Of a stretch of 64,000 nt of DNA, positions 21,816 to 30,853 are shown one piece after another. Below the pieces are notes generated by a model, which was not told the origin of the DNA, ran no database searches, and saw only the letters and a list, made by a program, of their open reading frames with translations. Numbering within the stretch: the stretch's first letter is position 1; every line of letters begins with the position of its first letter. The stretch is taken from positions 718,429 to 782,428 of the forward strand of contig NZ_LIPW01000001.1 of the NCBI RefSeq assembly GCF_001418345.1, given 5' to 3'. This DNA comes from Pseudidiomarina woesei. GTDB taxonomy: Bacteria; Pseudomonadota; Gammaproteobacteria; Enterobacterales; Alteromonadaceae. The position numbers and the translations under genes were made by a program.

Positions 21816-21941
21816 GCGTTATTCGTTATTCGTGCGCTCACTTCGTTCGCTGTTTGTCCGCGCTTCGCGCTGTTCGGTAAAACCAAAGACGAAGAGCGAA
21901 GCGATCGAACAACGACGAGCGAAGCGATCGAATAACGAAGT
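21816..21941. repeat. Palindromic repeat, family 3, ORF-less copy
   Basis: Left arm GCGTTATTCGTTATTCGTGC then GCGCTTCGCGCTGTTCGG; right arm GAGCGAAGCGATCGAACAAC, GAGCGAAGCGATCGAATAAC and GAAG. Arms are imperfect inverted repeats with a ~20-base loop. The left end is preceded by TAGAGCAAAAGCG, the same 13 bases that precede the family-2 copy at 29.04 kb. Lies between gltB and nadA. Confidence 0.82.
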
Positions 21942-22987
21942 TAGCCTTTGAAGCTTAGCATTCGGTCTAGCGGCATTAACGCGCGCTTGGCTAGCTCAGG
22001 GTCTACATGAATCTCATGCTCAGCGCCGCCGTGTTCTAACGCTTCCGCAATTGCGACAAGGCCATTCATCGCCATCCACGGGCAATGCGCGCAGCTGCGA
22101 CACGTAGCGCCATTACCGGCTGTTGGGGCTTCAATAAAATGCTTGTTTGGCGACAACTGCTGCATTTTGTAAAAAATGCCGCGATCGGTCGCCACAATGA
22201 AGGTGTCATTTGGCATTTCTTGGCTTGCTTTAATTAGCTGTGAGGTTGAGCCCACCGCGTCGGCCATATCAACCACCGATTGCGGCGACTCAGGGTGCAC
22301 CAACACTGCCGCTTCAGGGTATACGTTTTTAAGGTCTTCAAGCGCTTTGGTTTTAAATTCATCATGCACAATACAGGCACCTTGCCACATGATCATGTCG
22401 GCACCGGTTTGCTTTTGAATGTATGCACCCAAATGCTTGTCTGGGCCCCACAGAATTTTTTCGCCATTGGCATCTAAGTGATCAACCACTTCTAATGCAA
22501 TAGATGACGTGACCACCCAGTCGGCCCGTGCCTTCACGGCTGCAGAGGTATTGGCATACACCACGACGGTACGGTCGGGATGTTCGTCGCAAAACTTTGA
22601 GAATTCTTCAATGGGGCAACCCAAGTCAAGCGAACAGGTTGCTTCAAGTGTTGGCATGAGCACACGCTTGTTAGGCGTCAAAATTTTGGCGGTTTCGCCC
22701 ATGAACTTCACACCCGCAACAATTAACGTTTCGGCTTCGTGCTTCGCACCAAATCGCGCCATTTCCAGTGAGTCAGCCACGCAGCCGCCTGTTGCTTCAG
22801 CCAATGCTTGAATTTCAGGGTCGGTATAATAGTGCGCAACCAGCACCGCATTTTTCTCGCGTAATAATTCTTTAATACGCGCGGTGTACTGTGCCTTTTG
22901 CTCGTCGGTTAATTGTTTTGGTTTGACTGGGAATGGATAATCCAAACTATCAATAACCCGTGCTTGAATTTCTGCCGTAATGCTCAT
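21941..22987 (-). CDS. nadA: Quinolinate synthase
   Basis: A 348-residue [4Fe-4S] enzyme of de novo NAD synthesis, condensing iminoaspartate with dihydroxyacetone phosphate. Conserved blocks: [52 protein letters not shown] and [13 protein letters not shown]. The cluster cysteines fall in CSLDLGC and CRSCAHC regions. The C-terminus is close to a family-3 repeat (the TAA sits at its border). The pair of tRNA-Lys genes and cpoB upstream repeats the Escherichia arrangement. Confidence 0.96.
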   Translation of the reverse strand: MSITAEIQARVIDSLDYPFPVKPKQLTDEQKAQYTARIKELLREKNAVLVAHYYTDPEIQALAEATGGCVADSLEMARFGAKHEAETLIVAGVKFMGETAKILTPNKRVLMPTLEATCSLDLGCPIEEFSKFCDEHPDRTVVVYANTSAAVKARADWVVTSSIALEVVDHLDANGEKILWGPDKHLGAYIQKQTGADMIMWQGACIVHDEFKTKALEDLKNVYPEAAVLVHPESPQSVVDMADAVGSTSQLIKASQEMPNDTFIVATDRGIFYKMQQLSPNKHFIEAPTAGNGATCRSCAHCPWMAMNGLVAIAEALEHGGAEHEIHVDPELAKRALMPLDRMLSFKG

Positions 22988-23079
22988 GGTACCACTTCAG
23001 TGCATGAAAAAAGTTGCCGTATTATAAATCAAGGCTAGGGGAATACAAGGTTGCTTTGTTTACTGGAAACGAGAGAGAG

Positions 23080-23155
23080 TGGTGGGTTGTGCAGGATTCG
23101 AACCTGCGACCAATTGATTAAAAGTCAACTGCTCTACCAACTGAGCTAACAACCC
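23080..23155 (-). tRNA. tRNA-Lys (TTT), copy 1
   Basis: 76 bases with encoded CCA on the minus strand. Acceptor GGGTTGT pairs with ACAACCC; anticodon loop CTTTTAA gives anticodon TTT; D-arm TAGCTCAGTTGGTAGAGC and T-loop GGTTCGAATCC are standard. Confidence 0.96.
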
Positions 23156-23183
23156 ATTTTAAAGCTTGAAATGTGAGAGTGAT

Positions 23184-23259
23184 TGGTGGGTTGTGCAGGA
23201 TTCGAACCTGCGACCAATTGATTAAAAGTCAACTGCTCTACCAACTGAGCTAACAACCC
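23184..23259 (-). tRNA. tRNA-Lys (TTT), copy 2
   Basis: Identical by eye to the neighbouring tRNA-Lys and 28 bases from it on the same strand; the two are probably one transcript. It lies just downstream of cpoB, as in enterobacteria, where tRNA-Lys and tRNA-Val genes sit between cpoB and nadA. Confidence 0.96.
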
Positions 23260-23410
23260 ATCACTGTCGCGTTACGCACTTATCAGTGGCAACGGCGGCA
23301 TAGTTTACTCAAAAAGCCGCTCGTTGCAACTGTAAATTGAAGTAATCGGGTGCGTTTGCTTAATTTGCGAACGTTTTCCCGAAATTTCTACACGATGTTT
23401 ACAAATATGC

Positions 23411-24154
23411 TTACAAATTACCAAGACGTTTACGCGCTAAACCAGCTTCGGTTGAGTCTGGGTACTCAGATAAAACTTGATTGTAAAGTTCACGTGCTTT
23501 GGCGGTGTCGTTTTGTTGTTGCGCGATAATACCTAACTTCAATATACAATCGCCACGTTTGTTGCTGTCTTTATAGTCATTGACAACCTTACCGAAATGC
23601 ACTTTTGCTTGGTCAAGTTTGCTGTCGGTTAACAACAATTGCCCTAACCAATAGTGTGCATTTGGCACATACGTAGAGTTTGGGAATTTTTTAATAAACG
23701 ACTCAAACGCAGGTACGGCTGCATCATAGCGTTGATCGCGTAGTACCAGCTGAATGGCTTGGTCGTAGGCTTCGTTTTCTGAAATATCAGCTGAATAGCT
23801 TCCACTCGGCGTCGATGTATCAATCGTTGCGGGTTGCGAGTTTGTTGCCGAGGTAGACTGCGGTTGAGCAGCTAACCGGCGATCAATCTCTTGGTAGATT
23901 TCACGTTGGCGCTGTAATATTTGCTCAATTTGGTACGCGTGCTCTTCTGTTTTACCACGAAGATCTGCCACCTCATCTTGCAACTGTGCCATTTGATCTA
24001 AAAGCGCCATCTGTGCCGCATTGCGGGCATCCATCACGCGCTCAAGTTGATTTAAGCGTTCTTCGAGTGACCCACTGCCTAACTTAGAAACCGGTGCCTG
24101 CGCATGCAGGACACCGGGAATCAGTAAGGCCAATACGAGTAATGCTTTCTGCAT
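23411..24154 (-). CDS. cpoB: Cell division coordinator CpoB (YbgF)
   Basis: A 247-residue periplasmic protein. Signal peptide (LLVLALLIPGVLHAQ), then a coiled coil around residues 29-95 (SLEERLNQLERVMDARN, EEHAYQIEQILQRQREIY), a Ser/Thr-rich linker, then a TPR domain from ~residue 128 (EAYDQAIQLVLRDQRYDAAV, YWLGQLLL). It links the Tol machine with peptidoglycan synthesis at the division site. Last gene of the ybgC-tolQRAB-pal-cpoB operon, 45 bases after pal. Confidence 0.93.
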   Translation of the reverse strand: MQKALLVLALLIPGVLHAQAPVSKLGSGSLEERLNQLERVMDARNAAQMALLDQMAQLQDEVADLRGKTEEHAYQIEQILQRQREIYQEIDRRLAAQPQSTSATNSQPATIDTSTPSGSYSADISENEAYDQAIQLVLRDQRYDAAVPAFESFIKKFPNSTYVPNAHYWLGQLLLTDSKLDQAKVHFGKVVNDYKDSNKRGDCILKLGIIAQQQNDTAKARELYNQVLSEYPDSTEAGLARKRLGNL

Positions 24155-24199
24155 TGGCTCAACCTTTTACTTCAAGTGAAAATTAGTTGTCTTTCAAGC

Positions 24200-24745
24200 T
24201 TAGTAAACAAGTACGCCGCGACGGTTTTTCGCGTATGCGTCATTGTTTGAAGCGTTAATTAACGGCTTCTCTTCACCATAAGAAACAGTTGTTACTTGGC
24301 TAGAGCTAACACCTAAGTTTTGCAAGTATTGCGCGACGGCTTTCGCACGACGCTCACCCAAAGCGATGTTGTACTCAGGCGTACCACGCTCGTCACAGTG
24401 ACCTTCAATCGTTACTGTCACACCAGGGTTTTGCACTAAGAAATCAGCGTGAGCTGCTAATACCTGCGCATATTCAGAAGAAATACGTGAGTCATCAAAC
24501 GCAAAGAAAATAGTATTTTCTTGACGTAGCTCAGCAACTTTCTCTGCACGAATTTCTTCAGGCGTTTTTTGACGCTCTACTGCGCCAACATCAACACCTG
24601 ATTGCTCTTGCTGTTGCTGCTCTTGTTGCTGTTGGTTGGTTTGTTGATCAACCGCTTCCTCAGCGCCTTGATTTGAGCTACACGCTGCCAGAGTCAGCAT
24701 AGGTACTGCAATGAACAGACTTTTTAAAGCTTTGTTTGCGTTCAT
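24200..24745 (-). CDS. pal: Peptidoglycan-associated lipoprotein Pal
   Basis: A 181-residue outer-membrane lipoprotein: lipobox LAAC (Cys22), a Gln-rich linker (QQTNQQQQEQQQQEQ) and an OmpA-like domain with IEGHCDERGTPEYN and ALGERRAKAVAQYL, which bind diaminopimelate in peptidoglycan. It partners TolB and TolA in outer-membrane constriction. I chose ATG 24745, behind AAGGAA; an ATG seven codons upstream is less likely. The Gln-run linker is longer than in Escherichia coli. Confidence 0.95.
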   Translation of the reverse strand: MNANKALKSLFIAVPMLTLAACSSNQGAEEAVDQQTNQQQQEQQQQEQSGVDVGAVERQKTPEEIRAEKVAELRQENTIFFAFDDSRISSEYAQVLAAHADFLVQNPGVTVTIEGHCDERGTPEYNIALGERRAKAVAQYLQNLGVSSSQVTTVSYGEEKPLINASNNDAYAKNRRGVLVY

Positions 24746-24811
24746 ATCCGCGTTCCTTTCTTTCAAGTGAAAATCTGAATTGTAAATAATCGTTATAACT
24801 TATAGCACATA

Positions 24812-26179
24812 CTAGCGTAAAAACGGTGACCACGACGGTGATTTTACTTCACCTTCACGTGTAGGTAAACGTGCCTTGAAGCGACCGTCTACCGAAACCA
24901 ACGCTAACACCTGCTGGTTATTATGTGTGGTGCTGTAAATCACCATACTGCCATTTGGCGCCAAACTTGGCGACTCGTCCAAAGCGGTTTGCGTTAAAAT
25001 TTGCATTGACCCATTTGGATAATCTTGACGAGCAATGTGATAGTTCCCCTGCGTACGGTTTACCATAATCACTTGCTTACCGTCTGGCGAAAATGTCCCA
25101 CCTAAGTTCTGCTCACCTTCAAAAGTGAGTCGGCGTACCTGCCCTGCACTTAAATTTACGCTATAAAGCTGTGGTCTGCCACCCCTTTCTGACGTAAAAA
25201 TCAGCGAGTTACCATCAGGTGACCAGCTTGGCTCGGTGTCAATTGCATGGTGATTCGTAACGCGGCGCACACGCTTCGTTGCAATCTCCATTACATATAA
25301 CTCAGGGTTACCATCTTTTGATAACACCATCGCCAAGTTTTTGCCATCAGGCGAGAACACCGGGCTACTGTTAATTCCCGGAAAATCAGTCATCTGTTCT
25401 CGCGCACGAGTATAAATGTCCTGAATAAAAATCTGTGGTTTTTTATTCTCAAAACTGACATAGGCCAATTTATTACCATCTGGCGACCACGACGGTGACA
25501 TTAATGGCTCAGGACTGCGCAATAACACGCGTTCGTTAAAGCCATCGTAGTCTGCAACCACAAGCTCATACGGCTTCTCTGAGTTATGGTTAACCGTAAC
25601 ATACGCTATACGCGTCATGAACGCACCGCGTTGTCCGGTTAATGTTTCGTAAAAAATATCTGAAATTCGGTGAGAATATTGACGAAATTGGTCACCTGAA
25701 ATAACGCTGGTTCGCGCATCTAGAATATGATCTTGCGAGGTTACCAACTGGCCATTTTGTAACACTTGGGTACCACTGGTAATTTGTCCGCGCAGTACGT
25801 CAATAATTTCAAAGCTCACCGTGTAGCGATCCAAGCCGTCCGGTGCAATCGTGCCAACTAACAATGCTTCAACACCCAAACTAGCCCATTCGGTGTAGTC
25901 CACCTGTGGAGATGACGACGGCCGTTGCGGCATAGCAGTTAATGGAATCGGGTTAAATTTGCCGCTGCGCATTAAATCTGCCGCCACAACTTCGCTTAAA
26001 CCATCAGGTTTAGGGCCAGTTCCCTTCCACTCAAATGGCACCACAGCAATTGGCCGAGCGGTGTTAATCCCCTCCGTAATGACAATCTCTAATTTTGCTT
26101 GAGCGACTCCCGTCAGCCCAACCATTAGCGCACATACCGTGATAAAAAATACTTTTAATTTTGTCATAGGTTTTGTCAT
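24812..26179 (-). CDS. tolB: Tol-Pal system beta-propeller protein TolB
   Basis: A 455-residue periplasmic protein: signal peptide ([15 protein letters not shown]), N-terminal alpha/beta domain ([18 protein letters not shown]) and a six-bladed propeller with repeated [21 protein letters not shown] and [10 protein letters not shown] motifs. It binds Pal and is released to TolA on energisation. Two in-frame ATGs (26179 and 26167) are equally plausible starts. Part of the tol-pal operon, 12 bases after tolA. Confidence 0.95.
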   Translation of the reverse strand: MTKPMTKLKVFFITVCALMVGLTGVAQAKLEIVITEGINTARPIAVVPFEWKGTGPKPDGLSEVVAADLMRSGKFNPIPLTAMPQRPSSSPQVDYTEWASLGVEALLVGTIAPDGLDRYTVSFEIIDVLRGQITSGTQVLQNGQLVTSQDHILDARTSVISGDQFRQYSHRISDIFYETLTGQRGAFMTRIAYVTVNHNSEKPYELVVADYDGFNERVLLRSPEPLMSPSWSPDGNKLAYVSFENKKPQIFIQDIYTRAREQMTDFPGINSSPVFSPDGKNLAMVLSKDGNPELYVMEIATKRVRRVTNHHAIDTEPSWSPDGNSLIFTSERGGRPQLYSVNLSAGQVRRLTFEGEQNLGGTFSPDGKQVIMVNRTQGNYHIARQDYPNGSMQILTQTALDESPSLAPNGSMVIYSTTHNNQQVLALVSVDGRFKARLPTREGEVKSPSWSPFLR

Positions 26180-26191
26180 CGTTACTTCAGA

Positions 26192-27166
26192 TTACTGTTT
26201 TGGAGCCACGGTTAATTCAATGGTTTCCATTAATTTGTACACTTCAGGGTCTTGCGACACAGGCAATGTATTCGCTTTAAGCACCGCGTTACGCGCAGAC
26301 TGACATACGGTCGGGTCACCTTCGCCTTGGTTGACCGATTTAACGAAGCCACTTGGCGCAACACTAATAGTCAACACGCACTCTTTCCCACGCATGCTGT
26401 CATCGGTAATCCAGTTGCGCTGAATCGTCTGCGTAATCAGCGCAGTGTAGCGTTGTACTTCTGATTGCATTTGTTGACTACGCGCTTTCGCTCGGGCCGC
26501 TTCCTCAGCTCGTAATTCTTCTTGCAATTGACGCTCACGTTCAGCACGTTCACGCGCCTCTTGCTCACGCCGCTTACGCTCTTCTTCAGCTTTACGCGCT
26601 TCTTCTTCCTTGCGTTTACGCTCAGCTTCAGCTTTGGCTGCAGCTTCCTCTTCACGTTGGCGCTTCGCTTCAGCTTCAGCCGCGGCTTTTTGAGCTGCCT
26701 CTTTTTGCTTTTGCGCTTCTGCTTTTTCTTTCTCTAAACGTCTGCGTTCCGCTTCTTGTTGTGCCTGCAGCTCACGCAAGCGCTGTTGCTCAGCTTCTCG
26801 CTCCTTGCGCGCTTGTTCCGCGCGGCGCTCTAACTCAGCCTGCCGACGTTGTTCAGCCAAATCAGCTTGACGTTTCTGCTCACGAATTTCATTTACGCGC
26901 TTCTCAACCGCAGCTTGATCGACCGTAACCGCCTGCACAATTTCTTGATTATCTAGCTGTTCTTCGGGCGTATCACTATTCAATTGCACCTGCATAGGCT
27001 GCTCAATAGGCTGCTCAAATGGGGTCTGAAAGTTCATCCCCCAAACCATCAGCCCCACCACGACAACGTGCACTAACACCGACCAAACTAGCGGCATGGT
27101 CCAGCTCGTCGCTGCCGTTGATGTTTGCTTCGCCGCGAGCGGCTTAGACACATCTTGCTTGGACAT
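26192..27166 (-). CDS. tolA: Tol-Pal system protein TolA
   Basis: A 324-residue inner-membrane-anchored protein. One N-terminal membrane helix (SVLVHVVVVGLMVWG, ~29-43), then a long Ala/Glu/Lys/Arg/Gln-rich helical domain II (~residues 85-225) crossing the periplasm, and a C-terminal domain III (LITQTIQRNWITDD, GKECVLTISVAPSGFV) that contacts TolB/Pal. ATG overlaps the tolR stop as TAATG. The low-complexity helix explains the antisense frames across 26.4-26.7 kb. Confidence 0.95.
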   Translation of the reverse strand: MSKQDVSKPLAAKQTSTAATSWTMPLVWSVLVHVVVVGLMVWGMNFQTPFEQPIEQPMQVQLNSDTPEEQLDNQEIVQAVTVDQAAVEKRVNEIREQKRQADLAEQRRQAELERRAEQARKEREAEQQRLRELQAQQEAERRRLEKEKAEAQKQKEAAQKAAAEAEAKRQREEEAAAKAEAERKRKEEEARKAEEERKRREQEARERAERERQLQEELRAEEAARAKARSQQMQSEVQRYTALITQTIQRNWITDDSMRGKECVLTISVAPSGFVKSVNQGEGDPTVCQSARNAVLKANTLPVSQDPEVYKLMETIELTVAPKQ

Positions 27167-27612
27167 TATGAGCCACCTGCTTTAGGAGTAGCAGAACTAT
27201 CGGTCATTAAGCCAACCTGCGGCACCCCAGCTTTTTGCAACAACACCATCAGTTGTACAACCTGATTATACTGCACCGCGCCATCGCCTTTTACCACCAC
27301 CGGGCGGTTCGGGCTTACCTGCAACTCAGCCTGCACCATCACAGCTAAATCAACCACACCAATGGCAGCGTTCGGATCATTTGCCGTGCTTAAAAAATAA
27401 TTACCATCACGATCAACCGAAGCAACAATTGGTGGCTCGCTTTCAGGATCAAGCGGCTCTGCGGAAGCTTTCGGCAAGTCTACTTTAACACCCTGCGTAA
27501 TAAGTGGCGCAGTAACCATAAAAATAATCAGCAGCACCAACATGACATCAATGTAGGGCACCACGTTAATTTCCGACACCTGCTTACGACGTCTACGGGT
27601 TACCGTCATCAT
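27166..27612 (-). CDS. tolR: Tol-Pal system protein TolR
   Basis: A 148-residue ExbD/TolR protein: basic N-terminus (TRRRRKQVSEINVVPYIDV), one membrane helix with the proton-path Asp (YIDVMLVLLIIFM, Asp about 24) and a periplasmic domain. Together with TolQ it forms the proton-driven stator that energises TolA. It starts four bases inside the end of tolQ and overlaps tolA by one base pair of codons. Confidence 0.95.
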   Translation of the reverse strand: MMTVTRRRRKQVSEINVVPYIDVMLVLLIIFMVTAPLITQGVKVDLPKASAEPLDPESEPPIVASVDRDGNYFLSTANDPNAAIGVVDLAVMVQAELQVSPNRPVVVKGDGAVQYNQVVQLMVLLQKAGVPQVGLMTDSSATPKAGGS

Positions 27613-28304
27613 GCTTCAGCACCCGCCTTTTTCGCGCTGCCCTGACGCTGCAAAATTGCCATCAGCTCGTCCATGAAATTTACATATTGATTATCTACTT
27701 TTTCAACGCGATAGCTGAATCTGTTGTAAGCAATAACCGCTGGAATCGCCGCAAACAAGCCCATCGCCGTTGCAATCAATGCTTCAGCAATACCCGGTGC
27801 AACCATGGCTAGCGTTGCTTGCTGCACCGCACCTAAGCCAATAAACGCATTCATAATACCCCAGACAGTACCAAATAAACCCACATAAGGGCTTATTGAG
27901 CCAATGGTCGCCAAAAAACTCAAATTATTTTCAAGGCCATCAAGCTCTCGCGAGTGCACCACTCGCATCGCTCGGTACGAAGCATCCAACACTTGCTGTT
28001 GATTCAGTCCTTGATTGTTGCGCAACCGTGCAAACTCTTTAAACCCAGCATGAAATAGCTTTTCCATGCCCGAGGCATTTTGTGCTCGAGCCGAAACCTC
28101 TTGAAACAAACGCGTTAAATCAACCCCCGACCAAAACCTGTCCTCAAACTTCAAGGCTTCTTGAGCCGCACTCTTGATGACTTTGGCACGTTGAAAAATC
28201 ATCATCCAACCCACTACTGAGAACGCCAGCAACAGCAACATCACCAGTTGCACAACAATACTTGCTTCAAGAATAAGTGCGGTTATCGACAATTCAGTTT
28301 GCAC
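27609..28304 (-). CDS. tolQ: Tol-Pal system protein TolQ
   Basis: A 231-residue ExbB/TolQ protein with three membrane segments (VVQLVMLLLLAFSVVGWMMI; GLFGTVWGIMNAFIGLG; GIAEALIATAMGLFAAIPAV). The start is GTG at 28304 (MQTELSITALILEAS), overlapping the end of ybgC by 11 bases. No ATG lies nearby. Confidence 0.95.
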   Translation of the reverse strand: MQTELSITALILEASIVVQLVMLLLLAFSVVGWMMIFQRAKVIKSAAQEALKFEDRFWSGVDLTRLFQEVSARAQNASGMEKLFHAGFKEFARLRNNQGLNQQQVLDASYRAMRVVHSRELDGLENNLSFLATIGSISPYVGLFGTVWGIMNAFIGLGAVQQATLAMVAPGIAEALIATAMGLFAAIPAVIAYNRFSYRVEKVDNQYVNFMDELMAILQRQGSAKKAGAEA

Positions 28305-28740
28305 GTTTTAATACCTCAAAAATTTCGGCTGGCATAGGCACCGCTCGCACGGCTTCACCAGCATGCCCTAAATTTACACAGGCCGCTTTAATTTGCGCCT
28401 GACAAAAAATTGTTTCATGGCCCGGTTGCCCCGACAGCACCTGCTGCGAAAACACCACCGAAGCGCGTCCGAGCTTTTCGACCACAACCGTCACTATCAG
28501 TTCATCGTTAAATCGCGCCGGCGCCAACAAATCCATTTGCACCTGACGCACCACAAACCCAAGCCGATGTGCAAGCCAAGTATCTTGTTCTATTCCTAAC
28601 GATCGTAGCCATTCCGTACGGGCCCGCTCAAGGAATTTGAGATAGTTAGCATAATAAACGATACCGCCTGCATCTGTGTCTTCGTAATAAACCCGTATGG
28701 GCCATGAAAATGTTAACTTGTTCAATTTTACACCAGACAT
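28294..28740 (-). CDS. ybgC: Tol-Pal system-associated acyl-CoA thioesterase YbgC
   Basis: A 148-residue hot-dog thioesterase with the catalytic YYEDTDAGGIVYYANYLKF motif (Asp near residue 20) and ERARTEWLRSLG. It hydrolyses acyl-CoAs or acyl-ACP and heads the tol-pal operon here, as in Escherichia. The intergenic region upstream (28741-28900) must hold the operon promoter; no convincing minus-strand boxes were identified. Confidence 0.93.
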   Translation of the reverse strand: MSGVKLNKLTFSWPIRVYYEDTDAGGIVYYANYLKFLERARTEWLRSLGIEQDTWLAHRLGFVVRQVQMDLLAPARFNDELIVTVVVEKLGRASVVFSQQVLSGQPGHETIFCQAQIKAACVNLGHAGEAVRAVPMPAEIFEVLKRAN

Positions 28741-28888
28741 TTTTTTATCATAACGATCTAACCAATTTTTACAAAACCCTTAATTTTCGCGGTTTATTTT
28801 GGTAAGACCAATTCTGATTAGGTTATATTTCAACCAACAATAAAACCATCGCATTAGTAAAACTTATGTGAAATACAATTTTTCTCGT

Positions 28889-28916
28889 TTGAAAGCTGGT
28901 CCGGCCTGCGTATAAT
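28889..28916 (+). promoter_or_regulatory. Strong sigma-70 promoter for an ORF-free transcript
   Basis: TTGAAA (28889-28894), a 16-base spacer and a perfect TATAAT (28911-28916), preceded by a TG-containing spacer end (CTGCG). It fires on the plus strand between divergent ybgC and the end of ruvB, both on the minus strand. Confidence 0.75.
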
Positions 28917-28922
28917 GCGCGT

Positions 28923-29033
28923 CAGATACCAGATACGAAGAGACCGGTTGTCACTTCTTCCTGTTATTGTTCCCTGGATTTAACTTCCTTGTTGTTCTGT
29001 ATTTTGCCCGCTCCTTTGAGCGGGCTTTTTTTT
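28923..29033 (+). ncRNA. Candidate small RNA (~110 nt), family unknown
   Basis: The transcript predicted from the promoter runs from about 28923 to the terminator T-run at 29033. It has no ORF with a ribosome site. The middle is pyrimidine-rich (GTCACTTCTTCCTGTTATTG, then ACTTCCTTGTTGTTCTG), and the 3' end is a GC-perfect hairpin with eight Ts, a typical Hfq-dependent sRNA design. I do not recognise it as Spot 42, RyhB, CyaR, GlmZ, Qrr or CsrB-like. Boundaries are inferred from promoter and terminator. Confidence 0.55.
29006..29033 (+). terminator. Rho-independent terminator of candidate sRNA
   Basis: GCCCGCTC-CTTT-GAGCGGGC perfect 8-bp stem, then eight Ts. On the opposite strand it is followed by AAAATAC, so it works on the plus strand only. 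Confidence 0.9.
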
Positions 29034-29035
29034 GT

Positions 29036-29120
29036 AGAGCAAAAGCGATATTAGCTATTGGATATTAGATATTAGCTAGATACCCGCTACATCCCTCCCT
29101 GATATCAGCTAGCTGATAGC
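29036..29120. repeat. Palindromic repeat, family 2
   Basis: GAGCAAAAGCGATATTAGCT with TATTGGATATTAGATATTAG, core ATACCCGCTACATC at about 29081 and right arm GATATCAGCTAGCTGATAGC. The ruvB stop codon (TAG, 29109-29111 on the minus strand) and its last two or three codons lie inside the right arm. Confidence 0.85.
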
Positions 29121-30125
29121 GTCGTTGCTCTTCCCAAGGCCGAAGTGGGCGTAGGCGTGTGGCGTCGCAATGCGACCACGCGGCGTACGCTGCAAAAAAC
29201 CCTGCTGAATCAAATACGGCTCAAGTACATCTTCAATAGTATCTTTTTCTTCACCAATGGCCGCAGCCAAATTATCTAAACCTACCGGGCCGCCCATAAA
29301 TTTCTCAATAATTGCGAGCAGCAATTTGCGATCCATATAATCAAAACCCGCTTCGTCCACATCAACCATTGCTAATGCGGCGGCGGCCGTTGGCTGATCA
29401 ATATGGCCGCTATTTTTAACTTCCGCAAAGTCGCGCACCCGCCGCAACAAACGGTTAGCTATGCGCGGTGTACCACGTGAACGACGCGCAATTTCCAGGG
29501 CGCCATCGGCTTCTAAGTTCAAATTTAAATAACTGGCCGAACGCGCAATAATTTTTGTTAGCTCTTCAACACTATAAAATTCTAACCGCTGCACAATACC
29601 GAAACGATCTCGCAACGGTGACGTCAACGCACCCGCACGGGTGGTGGCGCCAATAAGCGTAAACGGCGGCAAATCTAATTTTATTGAACGCGCTGCCGGC
29701 CCCTCACCTATCATAATATCTAACTGATAGTCTTCCATGGCCGGATACAAAATCTCTTCCACCACAGGGCTCAAACGATGAATTTCATCAATAAACAACA
29801 CATCGTGAGCTTCTAAGTTGGTTAACAATGCCGCAAGATCACCTGCCTTTTCGAGTACTGGGCCCGAAGTTTGCCGGATATTTACATTCAATTCATTGGC
29901 GACAATATTAGCTAAAGTAGTTTTACCCAAGCCTGGCGGCCCAAAAATCAACAAATGATCGAGCGCCTCAGCTCGTTGCTTGGCGGCTTGAATAAATATT
30001 TCCATTTGCGCAACCACGTGGCTCTGGCCGGTATAGTCGGCGAGCATTTTCGGCCGAATAGCGCGATCAATCACTTCATCGTCGGCCATTGCCTGTGGCT
30101 GGTTAATACGATCTGGCTCAATCAT
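29109..30125 (-). CDS. ruvB: Holliday junction branch migration ATPase RuvB
   Basis: A 338-residue AAA+ helicase subunit: Walker [15 protein letters not shown] (~residues 62-75), Walker [14 protein letters not shown] (~109), sensor [21 protein letters not shown] and a C-terminal winged helix ([13 protein letters not shown]). It drives branch migration with RuvA. The C-terminus ([10 protein letters not shown]) ends in a TAG supplied by a family-2 repeat. Confidence 0.97.
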   Translation of the reverse strand: MIEPDRINQPQAMADDEVIDRAIRPKMLADYTGQSHVVAQMEIFIQAAKQRAEALDHLLIFGPPGLGKTTLANIVANELNVNIRQTSGPVLEKAGDLAALLTNLEAHDVLFIDEIHRLSPVVEEILYPAMEDYQLDIMIGEGPAARSIKLDLPPFTLIGATTRAGALTSPLRDRFGIVQRLEFYSVEELTKIIARSASYLNLNLEADGALEIARRSRGTPRIANRLLRRVRDFAEVKNSGHIDQPTAAAALAMVDVDEAGFDYMDRKLLLAIIEKFMGGPVGLDNLAAAIGEEKDTIEDVLEPYLIQQGFLQRTPRGRIATPHAYAHFGLGKSNDAIS

Positions 30126-30136
30126 CTTGAAAACCC

Positions 30137-30232
30137 TAGTGCGATATCAGCTATTAGATATTGGATATTAGAGCAGATGTATCGGGTATTTAGCTAATAT
30201 CTAATATCCAATAGCTGATATCGTCGTTGTCG
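30137..30232. repeat. Palindromic repeat, family 2, reverse orientation
   Basis: GCGATATCAGCTATTAGATA, GATATTAGAGCAGATGTATC, then GGGTATTTAGCTAATATCTA and CCAATAGCTGATATCG. The core reads GATGTATCGGGTAT, the complement of the ATACCCGATACATC core of the other copies, so this copy is inverted. It separates ruvA from ruvB within the ruv operon, where the spacing is usually very short. Confidence 0.85.
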
Positions 30233-30853
30233 TTACATGTTCTTCAATGCGAAACGGATGAGGACATCGCTGGCAGCTTGGGGCTCCGCCTTTAGCGCTG
30301 CCGCTACCGCCTTTTCCGCTTGTGCTGGCTTATAGCCCAAAGCTAACAAGGCGCTTAGCGCGTCGTCACGTGGCGAACCGCCGGCAATGGTCGGGTTCAT
30401 GTCGCCAAATTCTATCGGCGCAGCGTCTGTTGCCGGAGTAGCAGTACCCCAGTTTTTCAAACGATCGCGCATTTCAACCACCAAGCGCTCAGCCGTTTTA
30501 CGGCCAACACCAGGAAGCTTCACTAAGCTAGACACGTCGTCGTGCGTCACAACATGAACAAATTGATGCACTGTCATGCCCGACATAATGGTCAGCGCTA
30601 ACTTCGGCCCTACGCCTTGCGCTTTAATAAGCTGACGAAACAGAGTGCGCTCAGCAAAGGTGTTGAAGCCATACAACAATTGCGCGTCTTCGCGCACCAC
30701 AAAATGCGTGATCAGCTTAACGGTTTCACCAATGTCAGGTAATTCATACAGGCAGGTCATTGGCATTTGTACTTCGTAGCCAACGCCGTTTACATCAATA
30801 AGCACTTCGGGTGGTTGTTTAGCAATTAAAGTGCCGGTGAGTTGTCCGATCAC
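30233..30853 (-). CDS. ruvA: Holliday junction branch migration protein RuvA
   Basis: A 206-residue protein: OB-fold N-terminus ([20 protein letters not shown]), two helix-hairpin-helix motifs ([15 protein letters not shown] and [16 protein letters not shown]) and a C-terminal RuvB-binding domain ([17 protein letters not shown]). Starts with GTG at 30853, overlapping the ruvC TGA by four bases. It binds the four-way junction. Confidence 0.97.
   Translation of the reverse strand: MIGQLTGTLIAKQPPEVLIDVNGVGYEVQMPMTCLYELPDIGETVKLITHFVVREDAQLLYGFNTFAERTLFRQLIKAQGVGPKLALTIMSGMTVHQFVHVVTHDDVSSLVKLPGVGRKTAERLVVEMRDRLKNWGTATPATDAAPIEFGDMNPTIAGGSPRDDALSALLALGYKPAQAEKAVAAALKAEPQAASDVLIRFALKNM

Noticed and set aside
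26522..26737. Antisense ORF in tolA
   Set aside because: Phe/Leu-rich shadow of the Ala/Glu/Lys/Arg-rich TolA helix.
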